Assembly: GCF_003144315.1 (NCBI RefSeq)
Contig: NZ_MPDK01000019.1
Location: 1-54,636 of the forward strand
Reading direction: 5' to 3'
DNA from: Sulfoacidibacillus thermotolerans
GTDB taxonomy: Bacteria > Bacillota > Bacilli > Alicyclobacillales > SLC66
DNA length: 54,636 nt
Part shown: one piece after another, positions 51,501 to 54,636 of the stretch
Layout: each line of letters opens with the position of its first letter
Numbering within the stretch: the stretch's first letter is position 1
Notes under the pieces: generated by a model
What the model was told of the DNA's origin: nothing
The model's database searches: none
The model's input: the letters and a program-made list of their open reading frames with translations, nothing else
Translations under genes and position numbers: made by a program

Positions 51501-52649
51501 TCAGGATGTTGGCAATGTAATAAGATCATACCCATTCACAGGAAACATACTGTTATCCGTCGTTAGACCAATTACACCGTCAGTAATTGTGAAGTTCTTG
51601 TACTTGCTCGGGAGATGTACGTATTTTTCGTCCTTTGTGTTGAAGAGATACTCCTGAGGCTTGTTCAATGGCTCCATTTCAATGTAGTTGCCGGATATTT
51701 GGACATAACTCGCCTCATTGAGGATATGGTAGACATGATCCCGTGAATTCTTTTCGGAGTAGTAGTAAACACCCCCTTGATTCGAAGACCATACCCAAGT
51801 CCCCTTGTCAGAAGCCATATCAAATTGGTTCGGATATGTCCCTTGGAAAACAGAACGGTACAAATGACCTGACAAAGTGTACAAATTGAATTGATACGGG
51901 AAATCCGTTGGGTTAGCATAAACTTGCGAAAAAGGAGCCGAAATCACGCCGATTAATCCACCGGACACATGAAAATCGTAAATGGTTTTCTGGTTGCTCA
52001 ACGTGACTTCATTCGATGCAGCCGAAGTGGACAATACCGTTTTTTTCACGTGCGAATCCAGATTGTAGGTAATAACACACCGTGTGATTTTGGTGCTCTC
52101 TTGTTGATCTAGCCCATAATAGAGAATTCCATGATTTAACTGAACATCAAACAATTGCGTATGAGTGTCAAGTGGTTTCCATATTAAGCTCGTCTTTTTC
52201 GTTGCGACGTTGTATGCGTACAAACGCTCACCATAACCTTGACCCAAACCATTATTTAAATACATCCAAGTAATCCAATTTCCGTCGGTTTGTACAAAGG
52301 CACATCCATAATCTCTAAGCGGATTGGGCTGTGGGAGATATGTCATATTCTTTTCGATCAGTACTCTCTGTGGCTTGTAGGGCACTGTAGGCATCCCCGG
52401 CTGACCGTTGGGAAACACTGGCGTGGCGCTAACCACACCTGTGTTTTTCGAATAAGTCAAGGGTAAAAATGGAATACTGTAATGTTCTACATTGCGTACT
52501 TTCAAGTTCTCGAAAGGTTGATTCGTCAAGTTGATCACTTGGATTTCTCTGCTTTGTTGGCTTTTAACCGAAGCCGTCCCGCATCCATACAAGGCGAGTG
52601 ATATCAATACGCAGAGACCTATGTGAGCCGAACGATACGAACGTAGCAT
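51501..52649 (-). CDS. Unrecognised lipoprotein, probable beta-propeller
   Basis: 382 residues. The N-terminus is a lipoprotein signal peptide: basic MLRSYRSAH, hydrophobic IGLCVLISLAL, then lipobox LYGC with Cys23. The mature part has repeated strand-turn segments with Trp and Tyr (NWITWMYLNNG, LFDVQLNHGILYYG, GTWVWSSNQGGVYYYSEK), which suggests a beta-propeller. No enzyme motif recognised. The start lies one base after the stop of the C39-like peptidase gene, so the two exported proteins form an operon and may work together on the cell surface. Confidence 0.65.
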   Translation of the reverse strand: MLRSYRSAHIGLCVLISLALYGCGTASVKSQQSREIQVINLTNQPFENLKVRNVEHYSIPFLPLTYSKNTGVVSATPVFPNGQPGMPTVPYKPQRVLIEKNMTYLPQPNPLRDYGCAFVQTDGNWITWMYLNNGLGQGYGERLYAYNVATKKTSLIWKPLDTHTQLFDVQLNHGILYYGLDQQESTKITRCVITYNLDSHVKKTVLSTSAASNEVTLSNQKTIYDFHVSGGLIGVISAPFSQVYANPTDFPYQFNLYTLSGHLYRSVFQGTYPNQFDMASDKGTWVWSSNQGGVYYYSEKNSRDHVYHILNEASYVQISGNYIEMEPLNKPQEYLFNTKDEKYVHLPSKYKNFTITDGVIGLTTDNSMFPVNGYDLITLPTS

Positions 52650-52650
52650 C

Positions 52651-53445
52651 CTAAGAGATAACCCCCTGAAAATTTAGCCCTGGTTGCGATGAACCTTCCA
52701 GCCCTTGAAGTGTTGCCACAGAATTTGTAATGTGGTGTCCGTAGCTATTGATGTCTGACTCGTCATACCATGTGACATCTTGCGAACTAGCGGTACCGTA
52801 ACCGTAGCCGCTGTAGGCATATCCAGTAACGTAATGATAGGTATATCCGAGATACCAAACGCTTTTGTATCCAGGCAAATATCCGTAGATGTTATCTATG
52901 TTCCCGATATCGCTGAGACCAACTATCGTTGCTGTGTCGACGAAGACGTCTGATGGTGTCGGATTGGGCATGACGGAATAGGTGTAATAAGATTGGTCGC
53001 TGTTCAGTGTGGACGTCCAGTTGCTCCCGAGATTAGTGCCACCACCTTGAGTCCAACCCAGTTGCGACTCCAAAGTTGAAAGAGAAGGCGTATTCGAGCC
53101 CAACTCACCATCCAATAGATTCCATGCAGATATTGGTCCGCATGTTGACCCCGAATCGCTTTCGTTCATGTTCCCAACAGGTGCAGACGCGGAATACGGA
53201 GGACCTCCAGGGACGTAATTAGGAATAATTGCATTGCTGGTTGATACCTTAGGAGACTGACCTAGGGCTATAGCCCCGTATTTTTGATTCAAATCAGCCT
53301 GTCGAGATTGACCTTGTTGAACTTGCGACTTCGTAAGGGTAATTTGGGAATTCAATGGTACAGTGGCCGCATAGCTCGTTTCGATCGACATTACAGAAGT
53401 TGCGGCAACCGCCAAAATAAAAATTGCAGATTTTCTCAATACCAT
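52651..53445 (-). CDS. Secreted C39-like cysteine peptidase (putative)
   Basis: About 264 residues. Signal peptide MVLRKSAIFILAVAATSVMS...TSYA, cleavage near residue 27. The mature part contains STCGPISAWNLLDGE (Cys102), a linker with GGGTNLGSNWTSTLN, then YTYHYVTGYAYSGYG (His204) and TWYDESD (Asp228). This Cys-His-Asp order is that of the peptidase C39-like papain fold. The Gly/Tyr-rich C-terminal half is unusual. The ATG at 53445 follows GAGGAG; an ATG at 53463 overlaps that site. Target unknown; it may be a surface or self-processing protease, linked to the lipoprotein. Confidence 0.65.
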   Translation of the reverse strand: MVLRKSAIFILAVAATSVMSIETSYAATVPLNSQITLTKSQVQQGQSRQADLNQKYGAIALGQSPKVSTSNAIIPNYVPGGPPYSASAPVGNMNESDSGSTCGPISAWNLLDGELGSNTPSLSTLESQLGWTQGGGTNLGSNWTSTLNSDQSYYTYSVMPNPTPSDVFVDTATIVGLSDIGNIDNIYGYLPGYKSVWYLGYTYHYVTGYAYSGYGYGTASSQDVTWYDESDINSYGHHITNSVATLQGLEGSSQPGLNFQGVIS

Positions 53446-53718
53446 TTTCGAATTACTCCTCATATTTTATTGATAGAAACAACAACATCAGATAAATCGA
53501 AATAATTTTAAAAATCTACTCCCAGAATAATTAAATGTAATTCTTATCTTAACTTTCGCATACCAAAATGTTATGCAGAGCCACGTAGCAGTAGTGCTTT
53601 GAGGTGCTTTGAATGTCGGATTGACAAATCAATAGCACCACTCCGTTTGATTTTGTGTAAGTAAGACAAAATATTACCACTTCTATTTTTAATTGTAAAT
53701 ACTAAACTAGGCAACTTT
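53446..53718. other. Upstream region of the C39/lipoprotein operon
   Basis: AT-rich, with no coding frame. It should contain the operon promoter, but I could not pick one with confidence. GCTTTGAGGTGCTTTGA near 53598 holds a short direct repeat of 7-8 bases. Confidence 0.3.
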
Positions 53719-53800
53719 TTAAAGATGTATTGATTTGTACTCAACCGGAGTCAAGTAGCCGAGCGTACCGTGAATCCTGATGTGATGAAATAGTGGATAC
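53719..53800 (-). pseudogene. IS3-family OrfB C-terminal fragment (third)
   Basis: Minus-strand frame ending in TAA at 53721-53719 encodes HHIRIHGTLGYLTPVEYKSI plus HL. This is the last part of an IS3 OrfB (YNxxRxHxxLGYLTPVEY), different from both copies in the 49-kb element. The upstream part is lost. Confidence 0.7.
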
Positions 53801-53843
53801 GACGAATCGAAAATGTTAAAATAAGTAAATCGATTTGAGGCAT

Positions 53844-54188
53844 CTATATTGGTGATAAGTATGATTCTGATTTTAAGCTACACACCGTAAATAGCCTAAC
53901 ATCAGGTAAGGAGAATCCTGCCGCCGCTGCATGGCCACCAAACGCGGTGAAGATACCCGTTTTTGCTTGTACCGCTTGCAACAACGCATAGAGATCAACA
54001 CCAGGTACACTCCGTCCTGATCCTTTGGCGACGCCATCTTTGATCGACAGGCACAGTGTAGGCTTGTACAGGTTTTGCGTGAGTTTCCCTGCAACGATGC
54101 CGATAACCCCTTCATGCCATGCTTCTCCTGCGACAACGAGTGTTTGATCTGTCCAACCTATCCAACGTTTCATGAAAAGATCCCTCAC
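53844..54188 (-). pseudogene. RecJ exonuclease C-terminal fragment (DHHA1 domain)
   Basis: About 114 residues. TLVVAGEAWHEGVIGIVAGK (about 16-35), KPTLCLSIKDG, KGSGRSVPGVDLYALL and FGGHAAAAGFSL follow the DHHA1 domain of RecJ (xxWHxGVIGIVAsRL ... GSaRS ... GGHxxAAGF). The N-terminal DHH catalytic domain is missing upstream, and the frame leaves the family after GFSL, near the third IS3 fragment. It is a truncated remnant; a full recJ is presumably elsewhere. Confidence 0.78.
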
Positions 54189-54636
54189 TAACTCCGTGTC
54201 TACTCAAGAATACACGAAAATAGCGCTATCTGTTTTGTATTCTAATAGAGTTTACAGAAGTCATCTATGAAGATGAAGGATGAGTAGTATGGGGTTCTAT
54301 GTTCAGAGTGGATGGCAGAATAGACGTGCAGATTTTCGCAAGAAGTTTCTCTATAGACGCTTGGTCATAGACGCACCCTTTTGCAAAAAAGGACGAGGAG
54401 TTTGTGATCAAGTCCGTAATTGTGTGTAATTTCGTTTTCCCTTTGTCGACGGGGTGCCTTGCCTTTTCATCGCCTTCTGGCGACTTGAAGCTCTTCCGTT
54501 CATCTTGCGATTCGTGCGGCTCCACCCTTGCATGGATGCGGTTGGGTTTGTCCGGCCAGACGGGACCCAAGCGCAAGGTGGAAGCTCTTCATGATGCCTC
54601 CGCCTCGACCTTCTGCCTCCATTTCTCCTGCTGCTC
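54189..54636. other. Unassigned right end of the window
   Basis: A 103-residue open frame on the minus strand (54576-54265) is polar and low in complexity and has no ribosome site, so I do not call it a gene. Upstream in the same strand, the last 40 bases encode EQQEKWRQKVEAEAS, slightly like the start of IS66-type TnpA accessory proteins; too short to assign. The stretch is more GC-rich at its right end than the rest of the accessory region. Confidence 0.3.

Noticed and set aside
54265-54576. 103-residue open frame at the right end
   Set aside because: No ribosome site, low-complexity composition and no recognisable family; recorded only as unassigned DNA.
47436-54636. Possible defence island
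   Set aside because: Despite the accessory character I found no nuclease, toxin-antitoxin pair, restriction enzyme or CRISPR repeat; the ThiF piece is a fragment and not a complete CBASS-type E1.

Overview
The window reads as chromosome of a spore-forming, low-to-mid GC Firmicute of the class Bacilli, most likely an Alicyclobacillaceae-type organism. The evidence is a bacillithiol pathway (bshA, bshB1), the sporulation membrane protein YlbJ, YpiB, YpmA, YpmB, DnaD and Rex, frequent GTG/TTG starts behind strong AGGAGG sites, and a gene order that follows the B. subtilis aroF(aroC)-aroB-trp-tyrA ... ypiB ... ypjC-ypjD-dapB-mgsA-bshB1-bshA-cca-birA-panBC-dinG-ypmA-ypmB-asnS-dnaD segment. The genus is inference.

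Layout. 1-122: 3' end of a 5S rRNA and the rRNA terminator. 235-6636: an exported deacetylase-like protein, a thioesterase, a minimal Toprim protein, an acetyltransferase, a two-subunit 3-oxoacid CoA-transferase, a YpmS-like membrane protein and an RluA-type pseudouridine synthase. 6677-9749: three overlapping M42 aminopeptidase genes, the third lacking key active-site residues. 9886-18103: aromatic amino-acid genes aroC-aroB, a 270-base leader with a TRAP-type attenuator, then trpD-C-F-B-A-tyrA; trpE and trpG are absent here. 18122-22233: a possible small RNA, a large XPB/Ssl2-N-like protein, ypiB, and a cyclic-di-AMP (ydaO) riboswitch in front of an unrecognised 161-residue protein with 22-residue repeats, followed by a creatininase-fold protein without the expected metal ligands. 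22244-26430: membrane proteins (YpjC/YitT type, YkvI type, UppP, YlbJ). 26548-33923: the ypjD-dapB-mgsA-bshB1-bshA-cca-birA-panB-panC run. 34007-47435: a TPR protein, a DinG helicase with a degenerate exonuclease domain, rex, methylthioadenosine phosphorylase, MTA/SAH deaminase, surE, ypmA, ypmB, a membrane protein plus FtsH-like protease pair, asnS and dnaD.

After dnaD (about 47.5 kb) the conserved order ends and the DNA becomes a decaying accessory region: a GNAT gene with an in-frame stop, a GNAT tail, a NUDIX hydrolase, a 571-base element with perfect 26-base terminal inverted repeats made of two oppositely oriented IS3 transposase tails, a methyltransferase, a ThiF-family fragment, a lipoprotein and C39-like secreted peptidase pair, another IS3 tail, and a RecJ C-terminal fragment.

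The most interesting signals are the c-di-AMP riboswitch controlling an unknown repeat protein, the M42 trio with an apparent pseudoenzyme, the complete TRAP attenuation logic ahead of trpD, the FtsH-like protease paired with a separate extracytoplasmic protein, and the chimeric IS3 element. No CRISPR array and no tRNA gene were recognised.
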